Of a stretch of DNA of 64,000 nucleotides, positions 8,479-18,493 are shown piece by piece. How positions within the stretch are numbered: position 1 is the first letter of the stretch; each line of letters opens with the position of its first letter. Under the pieces are notes generated by a model. The model was given only the letters and a program-made list of their open reading frames with translations, did no database searches and was not told where the DNA came from. Position numbers and translations under genes: made by a program. The DNA comes from Gemella morbillorum (GTDB lineage: Bacteria > Bacillota > Bacilli > Staphylococcales > Gemellaceae), in contig NZ_LS483440.1 of assembly GCF_900476045.1 (NCBI RefSeq), positions 1,054,001 through 1,118,000 on the forward strand, read 5' to 3'.

Positions 8479-10044
8479 TTACAACTTGCTAAATAATTTC
8501 ACTTCTGGATATTTGTCATTAAACCAGTTCATGGCGAAATCATTTTCGAATAGGAATACATAATTATCGTATAAATCTTTTACTAAAATACTACGCGAAC
8601 TCGACATATTTTCATTAATTGAATCTTCGTTTTCTATCCAACGAGTTGTCTTTTGCCCTATTCTCTCCATTATAACTTCTGTATTATATTCATTTTTCAT
8701 ACGATGTTCAAATACTTCAAATTGCAACTGACCTACTGCTCCTAAAATTATTTGATTTGTATGTAAGGTTTTATAATATTGAATTGCACCTTCTTGAACA
8801 AGTTGTTCCACTCCTTTGTGGAAGTGTTTTTGTTTAAGAACATTTTTCGCAGAAACTTTTACGAAAATTTCTGGTGTGAATGATGGTAATGCTTCAAACT
8901 CAACTTTTTTATTTTGATAAAGTGTATCTCCTATTTGATAATTTCCACTATCATATAATCCAATAATATCTCCAGCATAAGCAACATCTACTGTAGCTTT
9001 GTCGTCCGCCATAAAGTTTGTTGAACGAGATATTTTTAATTTTTTCCCTGTACGTGCAAGAGTTACGTCCATTCCACGATTAAATTCTCCTGAACACACG
9101 CGCAAGAACGCTATTCTATCACGATGTTTTGGATCCATATTAGCTTGAATTTTGAAGATAAATCCTGAAAATTCAGCATCAGTTGGTTTAATATCTTCCT
9201 CATGTATGCCACGACGACCTTTTGGAGTTGGTGCATTATCTACATAATAATTTAAGAAACTTTCTACACCAAATGAAGACAATGCTGAACCGAAGAATAC
9301 TGGTGTCTGTTCTCCGCGAAGTTGTTTTTCATAATCATAATCAACACCCGCTTCTGTAACTAAAATCATATCTTCTACGCACTTTTGATACATTGCATCT
9401 TGTGCGATTGGGTTATCATCCACAATATTATATTCACCATCTAATTCAACAAAGTCGCTATCTTCTTTAAATGGTTCAATATAATGATTTTTTCTATCCA
9501 TAATCCCAAAGAAGTTTTGCCCCATACCAACTGGTAAATTCATAGGATATGTTTCAATTTCTAGCTTTTCTTCAATTTCTTCTAACAGCTCTAGTGGATC
9601 TTTTATCTCACGGTCAAGTTTATTAATAAATGTAAAGATTGGAATACCACGCATACGACAAACTTTGAATAGTTTTAGTGTTTGTGCCTCAATCCCTTTA
9701 GCTCCATCAATAACCATCACCGCGCTATCTACCGCCATAAGTGTACGATATGTATCTTCAGAAAAATCCTCGTGTCCCGGTGTATCTAGTATGTTTATGA
9801 TTTTATTATCATAATCAAATTGCATTACAGAAGAGGTAACCGAAATCCCCCTTTGTTTTTCTATATCCATCCAGTCACTTTTTGCATATTTACCTGTCTT
9901 TTTACCCTTTACAGTACCCGCCTCTCTTATAGCTCCTCCAAAAAGTAATAGTTTCTCTGTTAAAGTTGTTTTCCCTGCGTCAGGGTGAGAGATAATCGCA
10001 AACGTTCTTCTTTTTTCTACTTGTTCTCTAATCTTTTCTATCAC
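8479..10044 (-). CDS. prfC: Peptide chain release factor 3 (RF3)
   Basis: Translational GTPase that removes RF1/RF2 from the ribosome after peptide release. The 521-residue length fits the family. The GTPase domain shows G1 [15 protein letters not shown] (about 20-34), switch [10 protein letters not shown] and G4 NKLDRE. The RF3-specific C-terminal half follows ([21 protein letters not shown], then [15 protein letters not shown]). It lies 20 bases after murE in the same direction, so they are probably one transcript. The start is GTG with GGAAAAAG upstream. High certainty. Confidence 0.97.
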   Translation of the reverse strand: MIEKIREQVEKRRTFAIISHPDAGKTTLTEKLLLFGGAIREAGTVKGKKTGKYAKSDWMDIEKQRGISVTSSVMQFDYDNKIINILDTPGHEDFSEDTYRTLMAVDSAVMVIDGAKGIEAQTLKLFKVCRMRGIPIFTFINKLDREIKDPLELLEEIEEKLEIETYPMNLPVGMGQNFFGIMDRKNHYIEPFKEDSDFVELDGEYNIVDDNPIAQDAMYQKCVEDMILVTEAGVDYDYEKQLRGEQTPVFFGSALSSFGVESFLNYYVDNAPTPKGRRGIHEEDIKPTDAEFSGFIFKIQANMDPKHRDRIAFLRVCSGEFNRGMDVTLARTGKKLKISRSTNFMADDKATVDVAYAGDIIGLYDSGNYQIGDTLYQNKKVEFEALPSFTPEIFVKVSAKNVLKQKHFHKGVEQLVQEGAIQYYKTLHTNQIILGAVGQLQFEVFEHRMKNEYNTEVIMERIGQKTTRWIENEDSINENMSSSRSILVKDLYDNYVFLFENDFAMNWFNDKYPEVKLFSKL

Positions 10045-10064
10045 GTCTTTTTCCTTTCAAATTT

Positions 10065-11561
10065 CTACTTCACATTAAATTTCTTTTTAGCTTCTTCTAT
10101 CGCAACTACTGGGTCAGAATGCCAAACCTTCTTGCCACCTCGAAGAATTTCATAATCTTCGCGACCTTTTGAGGCAAGTATTACAACATCCCCTGGTTCA
10201 GCCAACTGAATAATTCTTTTTACTGCATCCGTTCTAAACCATACTTTTTCGTAGTTTTTATGTGTCATACCTTTTTCAATTGTTCCCATAAGAACCTCTA
10301 CATCTTCATCACGTGGACTATCTGTCGTTATTACTACATAATCAGCTTCTGAGATAATTTCACCAATTAACGGTCCTTTAGAAATATCACGTCCCCCGCC
10401 CATTCCTGTCAGCAATAAGGTACGTTTGTTTTTTCTAATTTCACGAGTTGCTTCCAATAATTTTTTATAACCATCTGGAGTATGCGCAAAATCACTTATG
10501 ATATCAATCGGTAAATCTTCTCCTAAAATCTCCATACGTCCGTATAAAGCTCCTAAGTTCGGTAAAATATTTACCAATTTTTCTACTGAATATCCTTTTA
10601 ACCACACCGTTATAAGAGCAGCTAGGACATTACTTACCATAAAATCTCCAATATAATTTGTCTGACACTCGTATTCACCTTCTGGTGATTTTAAGGTAAA
10701 TGTCGTTTTATATCTTCCATTTTCACTATATTGTTTTATATTATACGCATAAAAATCTGCTGCTTCATCCAGCACTGAATAATTTATTTCTTGATGGTAT
10801 AAGCATTTTGACATAATACTATAATACTCATCATCTTTATTTAATACCCCATACTTAGCTTCAGAAAAATTATTTCCTAATGTTGAAAACAATAAGCTCT
10901 TATCATAAGCATAAGTTTGCATATCACCATGGAAATCCATGTGTTCATATGTAAGATTAGTAAAAATCGCAACATCTATATCAACATTGTAAATTCTACC
11001 TAATACCATCGCGTGTGATGATGCTTCAAATGCTAAATTTTTAATATCTTCACGATGTAATTCACCAATTTTGTTATGTAAAGTTACTACATCAGGAGTT
11101 GTATTCCCTAAATAAATTGGCTCATCATCGTTTTTCCCAAAACCATTTGTTCCAATATAAGAACTACTTTCTCCTAATTCACGTAACATATTGTGTACTA
11201 ATGTTGAAATACTCGTTTTCCCATTCGTTCCTGTTACTGCAACAGTATGAACCTTGTTCCCTGAATTTATTTTTTTTGCAAGCATACTTGCAATTTTTTC
11301 GATTTCATGCTCTTTTACAACAACAACGGCACAATCTTGAACGTTATAATCTTCGTAACGACTTGCTATTACTAAGGCAGCTCCTTGTGCAATTACCTTT
11401 TCTATATAATTATGGCCGTCTACTGTATAGCCCTTAATTGCAACAAAGACATCACCTTTTGTAATTTTTCGTGAATCTTGAGAAATATTATTTACTTTAG
11501 TTGGTAATGATCCATAAATGGTTTTTATTTTTATATTTTCAATAATATCTAATATATTCAT
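10065..11561 (-). CDS. murE: UDP-N-acetylmuramoyl-tripeptide synthetase MurE
   Basis: Cytosolic ligase that adds the third amino acid to the UDP-MurNAc dipeptide in peptidoglycan synthesis. The Mur-ligase ATP loop VTGTNGKTS is near residue 116 and the substrate-binding region (GNTTPD) near 160, both numbered from the upstream ATG. The selectivity loop reads TTDSPRDEDVE (about 419-429): it keeps the Arg of the DNPR motif of diaminopimelate-adding enzymes but has Ser for Asn, so I do not assign Lys or Dap. The ATG at 11561 is preferred over that at 11579 because AAAAAGGT lies at the right distance from it. Its product is used by murD and mraY in the dcw cluster. Confidence 0.93.
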   Translation of the reverse strand: MNILDIIENIKIKTIYGSLPTKVNNISQDSRKITKGDVFVAIKGYTVDGHNYIEKVIAQGAALVIASRYEDYNVQDCAVVVVKEHEIEKIASMLAKKINSGNKVHTVAVTGTNGKTSISTLVHNMLRELGESSSYIGTNGFGKNDDEPIYLGNTTPDVVTLHNKIGELHREDIKNLAFEASSHAMVLGRIYNVDIDVAIFTNLTYEHMDFHGDMQTYAYDKSLLFSTLGNNFSEAKYGVLNKDDEYYSIMSKCLYHQEINYSVLDEAADFYAYNIKQYSENGRYKTTFTLKSPEGEYECQTNYIGDFMVSNVLAALITVWLKGYSVEKLVNILPNLGALYGRMEILGEDLPIDIISDFAHTPDGYKKLLEATREIRKNKRTLLLTGMGGGRDISKGPLIGEIISEADYVVITTDSPRDEDVEVLMGTIEKGMTHKNYEKVWFRTDAVKRIIQLAEPGDVVILASKGREDYEILRGGKKVWHSDPVVAIEEAKKKFNVK

Positions 11562-11595
11562 ACTATCTACCTTTTTCATATTTTCTAACTACTAA

Positions 11596-11624
11596 ATTAT
11601 ACCACGCATAAATGTAATACTCAA
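11596..11624 (-). promoter_or_regulatory. Promoter of murE-prfC
   Basis: TTGAGT (11619-11624), 17-base spacer, TATAAT (11596-11601) on the minus strand, about 35 bases upstream of the murE start. Confidence 0.7.
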
Positions 11625-11660
11625 CAGAATAACAGAGTTTGATTTAATTATTTTTTTAAT

Positions 11661-11689
11661 TTGCCAATTAAAACAAAGTATTGTAATAT
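11661..11689 (+). promoter_or_regulatory. Promoter of the plus-strand methyltransferase gene
   Basis: TTGCCA (11661-11666), 17-base spacer, TAATAT (11684-11689), divergent from the murE promoter. AAGGAG at about 11720 serves as ribosome site. Confidence 0.65.
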
Positions 11690-11729
11690 GGAATATAAAT
11701 AATATTTAATACATTCTCAAGGAGAAACT

Positions 11730-12905
11730 ATGAATCACGAAATAATCTCGGAATTATTATCTCATATAAAAAATAATAATCTTTCCAAAATAACCTTTTC
11801 TAATATTCGTAATAAAGAATCAGAACTTGACAAAGTTATTGCAAAACCTGTTAATATTAAAAACAATATTAATATACAATTTGAATATCGTTATAAGCGT
11901 ATAATAAAACATGAAAACATCATTACAGCAAATGTAGATAAAATAAAAATTATGCTCGAAGAATTATTTTCTCTTGCAAAAGATATTAGTGTTATTACTA
12001 GTGACGAAATCATCAATATAAAGATTTCTAAAAAGTTTAAAGTTAGTATAAATAAAAAGAAAACAGAGAAAAAAAATATATCTTTTGAGCATAATACTAG
12101 TAAAGAATACTTCCTAGATGAAAAACAAAAGTATGATTTTCTAATTGAATTAGGTATTCAAAATAAAGAAGGAAAAATCTTAAAGGCACGCTATAACAAA
12201 TTCAGACAAATTAACAAATATTTAGAATTTATTAAGCATGCGACAACTCAGCTTGATACTAAAAACCAAATTACAATTTTGGACTTTGGTAGTGGCAAGA
12301 GTTACTTGACTTTTTCTGCGTATTATTATCTAACAGAAATTCTTAAATTAAATGTCAAAATTATTGGTATTGATTTGAAAAAGGAGGTCATTGAAAATTG
12401 TAATAACATCGCCAAAAAACTTAATTTTAATAACCTAGAGTTTATTTATGGAGATGTCATCGACTATGAAAACAAAAATAAAATAGATATGGTTATCAGT
12501 CTTCATGCATGTAATACGGCTACAGATATCGCCTTACTAAAATCCCTAGGTTGGAATACAAAAGTATTTTTTGCCGTTCCGTGCTGTCAAAAGGAAGTAA
12601 ACAGTCAACTAGATTCGACCTTTATTCCATTTATGCTAAAGCATGGTATTATAAAAGAAAAATTTTCTACCCTTCTTACTGATTCTATTCGTAGTGAGGT
12701 GTTAGAAGTATTTGGTTATAAATCAGATATCGTTGAATTTATTTCAGAAGAAAACACACCAAAAAATCAACTTATTAGAGCTTACAAAACAACAGATAAA
12801 ATTAATTTTGAAAAACTAGTCTCTCTAGAGAGATTTGTAGAATCTTTGAATATTAAAATGTTCTTACTAGATGAAGTAAAAAAATTAATTAATTCAAAAG
12901 AATAA
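11730..12905 (+). CDS. Class I SAM-dependent methyltransferase (Methyltransf_32-like)
   Basis: A 391-residue protein with an N-terminal helical domain of about 140 residues and a Rossmann methyltransferase core. Motif I is ILDFGSGKSYLTFS (about 185-198), followed by the acidic ribose-binding residue in IIGIDLKKE and then the distinctive VISLHACNTATD and FAVPCCQKEV. The PCCQ element matches the Methyltransf_32/GSTCD-METTL25 group, several members of which act on RNA. The substrate in bacteria is not clear to me. It is one of only four protein genes on the plus strand and has its own promoter and a shared terminator. Confidence 0.85.
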   Translation: MNHEIISELLSHIKNNNLSKITFSNIRNKESELDKVIAKPVNIKNNINIQFEYRYKRIIKHENIITANVDKIKIMLEELFSLAKDISVITSDEIINIKISKKFKVSINKKKTEKKNISFEHNTSKEYFLDEKQKYDFLIELGIQNKEGKILKARYNKFRQINKYLEFIKHATTQLDTKNQITILDFGSGKSYLTFSAYYYLTEILKLNVKIIGIDLKKEVIENCNNIAKKLNFNNLEFIYGDVIDYENKNKIDMVISLHACNTATDIALLKSLGWNTKVFFAVPCCQKEVNSQLDSTFIPFMLKHGIIKEKFSTLLTDSIRSEVLEVFGYKSDIVEFISEENTPKNQLIRAYKTTDKINFEKLVSLERFVESLNIKMFLLDEVKKLINSKE

Positions 12906-12948
12906 TCCTGAAATTTTGTAATACGAAATTAACTATTTTGGCATATAA

Positions 12949-12986
12949 AAAATCACCTGTGATATAATCTATCAACAGGTGATTTT
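12949..12986. terminator. Bidirectional Rho-independent terminator
   Basis: 12-bp perfect arms aaaatcacctgt (12949-12960) and acaggtgatttt (12975-12986) between the convergent methyltransferase and brnQ genes; T-rich on both outer sides. Confidence 0.88.
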
Positions 12987-12989
12987 ATT

Positions 12990-14321
12990 TTACAATTCAC
13001 TAAAATCGTAAACTTTTCCTTTTTGTCTATTAGGTAATACTGCTGCTAGAGCAATAAATACTAATGCTGGTATTAACCATTCTAAACTTTGGGCTGCTAA
13101 CGGTAATTTAGCTATTAATTCAGCTATCGCTGCTACTTTAAATGTGCTTCCAATTACTGACAATATAGAAATTAGAGTAACTACTCCCATAGCAAGTTGC
13201 ATACCTAATTTCGATAATGCTACATACTTGTTAACTATAACAATAATAACTAATGCTACTGTGATTGGGTATAAGAATAGTAACATTGGAACTGAGAATT
13301 TAATTACATCTTGAAGTCCAATATTTGCTATAGCAAATCCAACTAATGTGAAAACAATAGCATATGCTTTATAAGAAAATTGTGGGAATTTTTTATTGAA
13401 AAACTCTGATGTTGCTACGATTAATCCTACTGTAGTTGTAAAACATGTAAGGATAACCATAACTCCTAAGAAGATTCCACCAAAGTTACCAAATACTCCA
13501 CGTGCTGATTCTGTAAGAACATATGCTCCTTTATTAACTTTTGGATCAGCTAAAACTTCTGCTGGTACTGCAAATTTATTCCCTAAAAGTCCAAGACCTA
13601 TATATAGAATACTGAATCCGATTGCAGTTACAATCCCAGCCACCCATGTGCTTGCTAAAAATTCTTTTTTATCTTTAAAGCCAAGCTGTTTTAATGCACT
13701 CATTGCAATAATACAAAACGCAACAGATGCTAATGCATCAAGTGTATTATATCCTTCAATAAATCCAGTACCAAACGCTACTGAACTTGTTGCATAAGTT
13801 TTTGCAGCTGGATTAGTTGCATCAAACTTAGAAACTCCTAATATAACTAAAATTACAATTAGTAATGCGAAAATTGGAGTTAAAATTTTCCCTACACGGT
13901 CCAATATTTTACTAGGATTAATCGCAAGAATAAATGCACAAGCAAAATAAATAACTGTGAAAATTAATAACCATGGTAAACTACTTCCTTTTACTAATGG
14001 TGCTACTCCAATATCAAATGATGTCGCTGCAGTTCTCGGAATTGCGAATAATGGACCAATAGATAAATACAACAATACTAAATATGTAGTTGAATATAGT
14101 GGCGAAATCTTTTCGTCTAATTCTGCTCCATATCCTTTTGGATTTAGAGTCCCGACGATTAGTGTTACAATTGCAATTCCAACTCCTGAAACAACAAATC
14201 CTAAAATTGCTGGCCAAAAATTTTCACCAGAATTTACTCCTAGCGCTGGTGGAAAAATTAAATTACCTGCGCCAAAAAATATACCAAATAATAACAATCC
14301 GGTTAGTAAACCTTTTTTCAT
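12990..14321 (-). CDS. brnQ: Branched-chain amino acid:cation symporter BrnQ
   Basis: Imports leucine, isoleucine and valine with Na+ or H+. The 443 residues form about 12 hydrophobic helices. The N-terminus KKGLLTGLLLFGIFFGAGNLIFPP is the family signature, and the conserved GFIEGYNTLDALAS segment lies near residue 190. It is monocistronic, with a terminator at its 3' end and a promoter close to its start. A start at the first ATG follows GAGAGGAAAA. High certainty for family; the exact amino-acid preference is inferred from the family. Confidence 0.95.
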   Translation of the reverse strand: MKKGLLTGLLLFGIFFGAGNLIFPPALGVNSGENFWPAILGFVVSGVGIAIVTLIVGTLNPKGYGAELDEKISPLYSTTYLVLLYLSIGPLFAIPRTAATSFDIGVAPLVKGSSLPWLLIFTVIYFACAFILAINPSKILDRVGKILTPIFALLIVILVILGVSKFDATNPAAKTYATSSVAFGTGFIEGYNTLDALASVAFCIIAMSALKQLGFKDKKEFLASTWVAGIVTAIGFSILYIGLGLLGNKFAVPAEVLADPKVNKGAYVLTESARGVFGNFGGIFLGVMVILTCFTTTVGLIVATSEFFNKKFPQFSYKAYAIVFTLVGFAIANIGLQDVIKFSVPMLLFLYPITVALVIIVIVNKYVALSKLGMQLAMGVVTLISILSVIGSTFKVAAIAELIAKLPLAAQSLEWLIPALVFIALAAVLPNRQKGKVYDFSEL

Positions 14322-14361
14322 ATAAAATATTTTCCTCTCATATAAAATAATTATGCTTACT

Positions 14362-14390
14362 ATATTACTATATTTCGGTTACAATATCAA
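14362..14390 (-). promoter_or_regulatory. Promoter of brnQ
   Basis: TTGATA (14385-14390), 17-base spacer, TAATAT (14362-14367), minus strand, leaving a short leader of about 35 bases. Confidence 0.7.
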
Positions 14391-14513
14391 TATTTTTTTA
14401 TTTAAATAGTATTAAATCTTTATTTTCCCCTTAATTCTCCAAAAGAAATATTTAAATTAAAAATTGTAATCCTTAATAAAATTAAAGTATTAGTCTGTTC
14501 TTTTTCAAAAAAT

Positions 14514-14539
14514 AAAACTCACCTAAAAAAGTGAGTTTT
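14514..14539 (-). terminator. Rho-independent terminator of the purine permease gene
   Basis: 9-bp arms aaaactcac (14514-14522) and gtgagtttt (14531-14539), 8-base loop, directly after the permease stop. Confidence 0.85.
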
Positions 14540-14546
14540 AAAACGA

Positions 14547-15848
14547 TTATATATGCAACCACAATAACTGGATAACAAATAATATTGCGAAAATATACAT
14601 TAATGGATGAATATTTTTCCATTGTCTTTTCGATACTTTTAAAATAACATAAAATATAAATCCAAATGCGATACCATCATTGATTGAGCCTGTAAGTGGA
14701 ATACCCACAATTGTAACAAATGCTGGGAAAGCTTCCGTGATATCAGCCCAATCTATTTTTGCAATACTTTCCATCATAAATGATCCAATAATAATTAATG
14801 CAGGAGATGTAATTGCTGGTACTGAAGCTAAGCTACTTGCTAATGGGAATAAAAAAATTGAGATTACTACAAAGAAACTTGTCGTCAATGCTGTAAGTCC
14901 TGTACGTCCTCCGTTTGCAACTCCTGCAGAAGATTCTATATATGCTGAAGTTGGTGTACTTCCGAATAATGATCCTGCTAATGATGCAAATGAATCAGCT
15001 AATAATGCTTCTTTTACTTTTTCCATTTTTCCATTTTTTACTAAACCTGCTTGTGTAGTTACTGCGACCATTGTACCCGTAGTATCAAATAGTGTTACCA
15101 TTAAAAATGTAAAGACTATTCCATATAACCCTAATTGTAATACGTTAATACTCTCACTAACTGGATTATATAATAAGCTTAAATCCATATGAGGAATACC
15201 AAAAATTTTATCAACTTTTAACATTCCTGTAAAGTATGAAATAATAGCGACTACCACCATACCTATGAAGATAGCACCTTTCACCTCTAAAGCTAATAGA
15301 ACAAGGATTATAAAGATACCTAAAATTGTCATATAAGCAACTGGATTTTTTAAATCACCTAATGAAAGAATCGTATGTGGGTTTGCCACGATTAATGCAG
15401 AGTTTTTAAGTCCTAAAAATGCGATAAATAACCCAATTGCAGCCGAAATTCCATATCTTAAATTATTGGGAATTGAATCGATTAAAATTTCGCGGAATTT
15501 TGTTGCTGATAATATTACAAAAATAACAGCAGCTAAAAAACACGTTGCTAATAAAGTTTTATAGTTATAACCTGATGTAGCAGCTAATGTTGCAAAATAC
15601 GAGTTTATTCCCATACCAGGTGCAACTACTATTGGATAATTTGCTGCTAATGCCATAATTAAAGTACCAACTAAAACTGCAATAATTGTTGCTGTAAACA
15701 CTCTATCTAATGGAATACCTGCTGCTGATAATACAGCTGGATTTACTACTAAAATATAACTCATTGAGAAAAATGTGATCAAACCTGAAACTACTTCAGT
15801 TTTAACGTTTGTATTATTTTCCCTTAATTTAAAAAGACGTTCTATCAT
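14547..15848 (-). CDS. NCS2-family purine permease (PbuG/PbuO/AzgA type)
   Basis: A membrane permease for adenine, guanine or hypoxanthine. The 433 residues start with the AzgA-subfamily pattern (ERLFKLRENNTNVKTEVVSGLITFFSMSYI, here cited in parts: TEVVSGLITFFSMSYI). They include VVAPGMGINSYFA (about 74-86) and the FDTTGTMVAV and STPTSAYIESSAGVANGGRTG signatures (about 255-320) that form the substrate site. Length matches PbuG. I looked for a purine riboswitch in its 5' region and found none. Monocistronic with its own promoter and terminator. Confidence 0.92.
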   Translation of the reverse strand: MIERLFKLRENNTNVKTEVVSGLITFFSMSYILVVNPAVLSAAGIPLDRVFTATIIAVLVGTLIMALAANYPIVVAPGMGINSYFATLAATSGYNYKTLLATCFLAAVIFVILSATKFREILIDSIPNNLRYGISAAIGLFIAFLGLKNSALIVANPHTILSLGDLKNPVAYMTILGIFIILVLLALEVKGAIFIGMVVVAIISYFTGMLKVDKIFGIPHMDLSLLYNPVSESINVLQLGLYGIVFTFLMVTLFDTTGTMVAVTTQAGLVKNGKMEKVKEALLADSFASLAGSLFGSTPTSAYIESSAGVANGGRTGLTALTTSFFVVISIFLFPLASSLASVPAITSPALIIIGSFMMESIAKIDWADITEAFPAFVTIVGIPLTGSINDGIAFGFIFYVILKVSKRQWKNIHPLMYIFAILFVIQLLWLHI

Positions 15849-15898
15849 AATTAGAATTTTCTCCTTATTTATATTTTATTTCCTTTTCCAACTATACC

Positions 15899-15927
15899 AT
15901 AATATACCTTTTTCTTTATTATGTCAA
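15899..15927 (-). promoter_or_regulatory. Promoter of the purine permease gene
   Basis: Consensus TTGACA (15922-15927), 17-base spacer, TATTAT (15899-15904) on the minus strand, about 50 bases before the ATG. Confidence 0.75.
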
Positions 15928-16012
15928 GACATTAAATTTTAACGTTCATTTTTTTGTGGAATTCTACTGCTCATCAACTAAATAAAAGTTATTTTAGTTG
16001 CAAAACATAAAA

Positions 16013-16046
16013 AAACAACCTTGTATTTCTATAAACAAGGTTGTTT
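16013..16046 (-). terminator. Rho-independent terminator of the amino-acid ABC transporter operon
   Basis: 11-bp arms aaacaaccttg (16013-16023) and caaggttgttt (16036-16046); a run of A on the plus strand gives the U tract of the minus transcript. Confidence 0.88.
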
Positions 16047-16103
16047 CACGAACTTTAAATTTTAACTTTACATTTAATTTCTTGCAAAATATTAACTAAT
16101 AAC

Positions 16104-16832
16104 TTATAAAATTTTTGAAAAGAATTCTTTAGTTCTTTCTTCTTTTGGATTGTCAAATATCTCTGACGGTGTTCCCTCTTCTAAAACTATTCCACCATCC
16201 ATAAAGATTACTTTATCAGCAACTTCTTTAGCAAAGTTCATTTCATGAGTAACTATTAACATAGTTAATCCTTCTTCTGACAGCTCTTTAATTACATCTA
16301 ATACTTCTTTTACCATTTCTGGATCCAAAGCACTAGTAGGTTCGTCAAATAATAATACTTCTGGTGAGTTGGCTAACGCACGTGCTATCGCAACACGTTG
16401 TTTTTGGCCGCCCGAAAGACTATTTGGATAGACATCTTTTTTATCTTCAAGCCCTACTCTCTTCAATAATTCTATTGCTTTCTTCTCTATGTTTTCATCA
16501 GTATCATCTCCAAAAGCTTTTGGTGCTAGCGTTATATTTTCTAGAACACTCATATTTGGAAATAGATTAAAATTTTGGAATACCATTCCTACTTTTTTTC
16601 TATACTTATTGATATTTTGTTTAGTAATGTCTTCCCCGTTGTATAATATTTGTCCACCAGTAGGAGTTTCTAATAAGTTTACACAACGTAATGCTGTACT
16701 TTTTCCACTACCACTAGAACCTAGAATTACGATTTTCTCCCCTTTTTCTACACTAATATTCACACCATTTAATACTTCTAATTTACCGAATTTTTTATGC
16801 AAATTTTTTATTTCTAACAACAACGTCTTCAC
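16104..16832 (-). CDS. Polar amino acid ABC transporter, ATP-binding protein
   Basis: Cytosolic ATPase of a PAAT-family importer, 242 residues. Walker [10 protein letters not shown] (about 37-45), Q-loop [10 protein letters not shown], signature LSGGQKQR (about 139-146) and Walker [14 protein letters not shown] are all intact, and the final switch His is in VTHEMNF. It is the last gene of a binding protein-permease-ATPase operon. Its first possible codon (GTG) abuts the permease stop; a TTG at 16823 or 16820 would have better spacing to AGGTG, so the start is uncertain by three or four codons. The T-box in front of the operon points to arginine as substrate (inference). Confidence 0.93.
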   Translation of the reverse strand: MKTLLLEIKNLHKKFGKLEVLNGVNISVEKGEKIVILGSSGSGKSTALRCVNLLETPTGGQILYNGEDITKQNINKYRKKVGMVFQNFNLFPNMSVLENITLAPKAFGDDTDENIEKKAIELLKRVGLEDKKDVYPNSLSGGQKQRVAIARALANSPEVLLFDEPTSALDPEMVKEVLDVIKELSEEGLTMLIVTHEMNFAKEVADKVIFMDGGIVLEEGTPSEIFDNPKEERTKEFFSKIL

Positions 16833-17474
16833 CTACTTTGCTAATTTTTTTTCTAGTCTTTTTACTAGGAATGATAATACTGATGTAATTATAAAATATA
16901 TTGCCGCAGCTATTAAATATGGACCAAATGTTTCATAAGTTGCATTTTTTACAGTATTGGCTGCAAACATTATATCCGCTACCCCGACAAAGTATACTAT
17001 TGATGATTCTTTTACTAGCGATATAAACTCATTACCTAAAGCTGGTAAACTATTTTTTAATGCTTGTGGTAAAATGATAAATTTCATCGTTTGGAAGTAA
17101 CTAAGACCTAAAGAGCGTCCAGCCTCCATCTGACCTTTATCTATAGCTAATATTCCCGAACGGAAAATTTCGCTCACATAAGCTCCTGAATTTATAGATA
17201 ATGCAATTATTGCTGACATAAATGGAGTAAATGATATTCCTACTTCTGGAAGAGCAAAGTATATAATCATAATTTGCACTAATATTGGAGTATTTCTAAT
17301 TACTTCAACATAAATTGTTGCTAGTACATTCAATACTTTTATTGTACTTATTTTGGCTAAACAAATTACTATTCCTAGTAACAATCCTATTAATAACGCA
17401 ATAAGTGATACTTTTAATGTTGTTACGGTTGCGTCTATATAAGTTGTATAATACTTTGGAAGAAAATCAAACAT
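16833..17474 (-). CDS. Polar amino acid ABC transporter, permease
   Basis: Membrane subunit of the importer, 213 residues and about five helices (HisM/GlnP type). The N-terminal TLKVSLIALLIGLLLG and the EAA loop region (SGAYVSEIFRSGILAIDKGQMEAGRSLG, cited in parts as SEIFRSGI and GQMEAGRSLG) are typical. It is 18 bases after the binding-protein gene and directly precedes the ATPase gene, with which it shares no gap. One permease gene implies a homodimer in the membrane. Confidence 0.94.
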   Translation of the reverse strand: MFDFLPKYYTTYIDATVTTLKVSLIALLIGLLLGIVICLAKISTIKVLNVLATIYVEVIRNTPILVQIMIIYFALPEVGISFTPFMSAIIALSINSGAYVSEIFRSGILAIDKGQMEAGRSLGLSYFQTMKFIILPQALKNSLPALGNEFISLVKESSIVYFVGVADIMFAANTVKNATYETFGPYLIAAAIYFIITSVLSFLVKRLEKKLAK

Positions 17475-17492
17475 TTTATTTTTTACCTCTTT

Positions 17493-18317
17493 CTATTCAC
17501 TTGCAGCAGCAAGTTTTGCATATTTATCTAATTCTTTTTCAAATAGATTTTTCTCTTTAATTTCTTTAATAACGGCATTAACTTGCTCTAATAAAGTTTT
17601 GTTGCTACCATCTTTTGCTTTTTTGAAGACAATAGCCATACCTGTTGCTTCTGGATCATTTTCTGCACTAAATGCACTAATTTTAATGTCATTGTATTTA
17701 TTAATTGCAATTTTTGCTACATCATCTGGAATTAGTACTACATCAATTTTTTTATTTTTTAAATCTTGTAGTAAGCTTGGCACATCTGTTAAAGATTGTA
17801 AATCTTTATCTTCAATTTTTAATTGTTCTTTAGCATATGTTTCATATGTAGATCCTTTTTGAACTCCAACTTTTTTCCCTTTTAAATCTGCAACTGATTT
17901 TATCTCAGCAGAATCTTTGTTAACTACAAAAATACCTTTACCTGTATAGTATATATCAGAAAAATCTACTGCTTTTTTTCTTTCTTCAGTAGGATTTACT
18001 CCAGAAATAACCATATCAACTTTATTAGCATTTACTGCTGCAATTAGTGAATCAAAAGCCATTTCTTGAATTTCTACTTCTACGCCTAGTTTTTTAGCTA
18101 TTTCTTGAGCTAGATAAATATCTGCTCCAACCACTTTCTTTTGCCCATTTTCTGTAGTTGTAAACTCATAAGGTGGATAGTCTGGAGAAACTCCTAGGAC
18201 AATTTTACCTTTTTCTTTAATTTCATCCATCTTTGTTTTAGTTGTTTTTGCCCCTGAACAAGCTGTTAACGTAATTGCTGCAACCATTGCAGTTATTAAT
18301 AGTAATAATTTTTTCAT
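17493..18317 (-). CDS. Amino acid ABC transporter, substrate-binding lipoprotein
   Basis: Surface lipoprotein of 274 residues that captures a polar amino acid. The signal peptide KKLLLLITAMVAAITLTAC ends in a lipobox with Cys20. The SBP_bac_3 fold follows: GKIVLGVSPDYPPYEF (about 36-51), VGADIYLAQEIAKKLG, then AFDSLIAAVNANKVDMVISG and ERKKAVDFSDIYY. The Asp-Tyr-Pro-Pro-Tyr-Glu binding element is intact. It is the first gene of the operon and lies right behind the tandem T-box leader, so uptake is induced when the matching tRNA is uncharged. The arginine assignment rests on that leader, not on the protein. Confidence 0.93.
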   Translation of the reverse strand: MKKLLLLITAMVAAITLTACSGAKTTKTKMDEIKEKGKIVLGVSPDYPPYEFTTTENGQKKVVGADIYLAQEIAKKLGVEVEIQEMAFDSLIAAVNANKVDMVISGVNPTEERKKAVDFSDIYYTGKGIFVVNKDSAEIKSVADLKGKKVGVQKGSTYETYAKEQLKIEDKDLQSLTDVPSLLQDLKNKKIDVVLIPDDVAKIAINKYNDIKISAFSAENDPEATGMAIVFKKAKDGSNKTLLEQVNAVIKEIKEKNLFEKELDKYAKLAAASE

Positions 18318-18370
18318 TTTTTTGTCTCCTTTTTATTTATTTTTTCCTTTAGATAATTATAGTAATAATA

Positions 18371-18493
18371 AATAAAGTCTCTTTATAGTTAAATTTGCTA
18401 TCTAACTATAAAGAGACGAATTTTCGCGGTGCCACTCTTTTTGATATTCTTATACCTAGATTTTATCTCTATACCATAAAGTTACAGCTAAAT
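18371..18493 (-). promoter_or_regulatory. Second, partial T-box module (stem III, antiterminator and terminator, no stem I)
   Basis: The T-box sequence AGTGGCACCGCG lies in 18425-18439 (minus strand). A terminator with perfect 15-bp arms (18377-18391 and 18403-18417) and a U-rich tail follows. A small hairpin, GGTAT-AAGA-ATATC, stands just before the T-box and matches stem III. Only about 58 bases separate it from the terminator of the first T-box, too few for stem I; no AGTA or GATGGTG elements are present. The UGGC bulge would pair with a GCCA tRNA end, as in the first module. Confidence 0.85.

Noticed and set aside
13396-15192. Long plus-strand frames opposite brnQ and the purine permease
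   Set aside because: They mirror hydrophobic minus-strand genes with clear homology, starts and terminators.
15849-16012. Possible purine riboswitch ahead of the NCS2 permease
   Set aside because: The conserved junction and loop sequences of the purine aptamer are not present and the leader is only about 40 bases.
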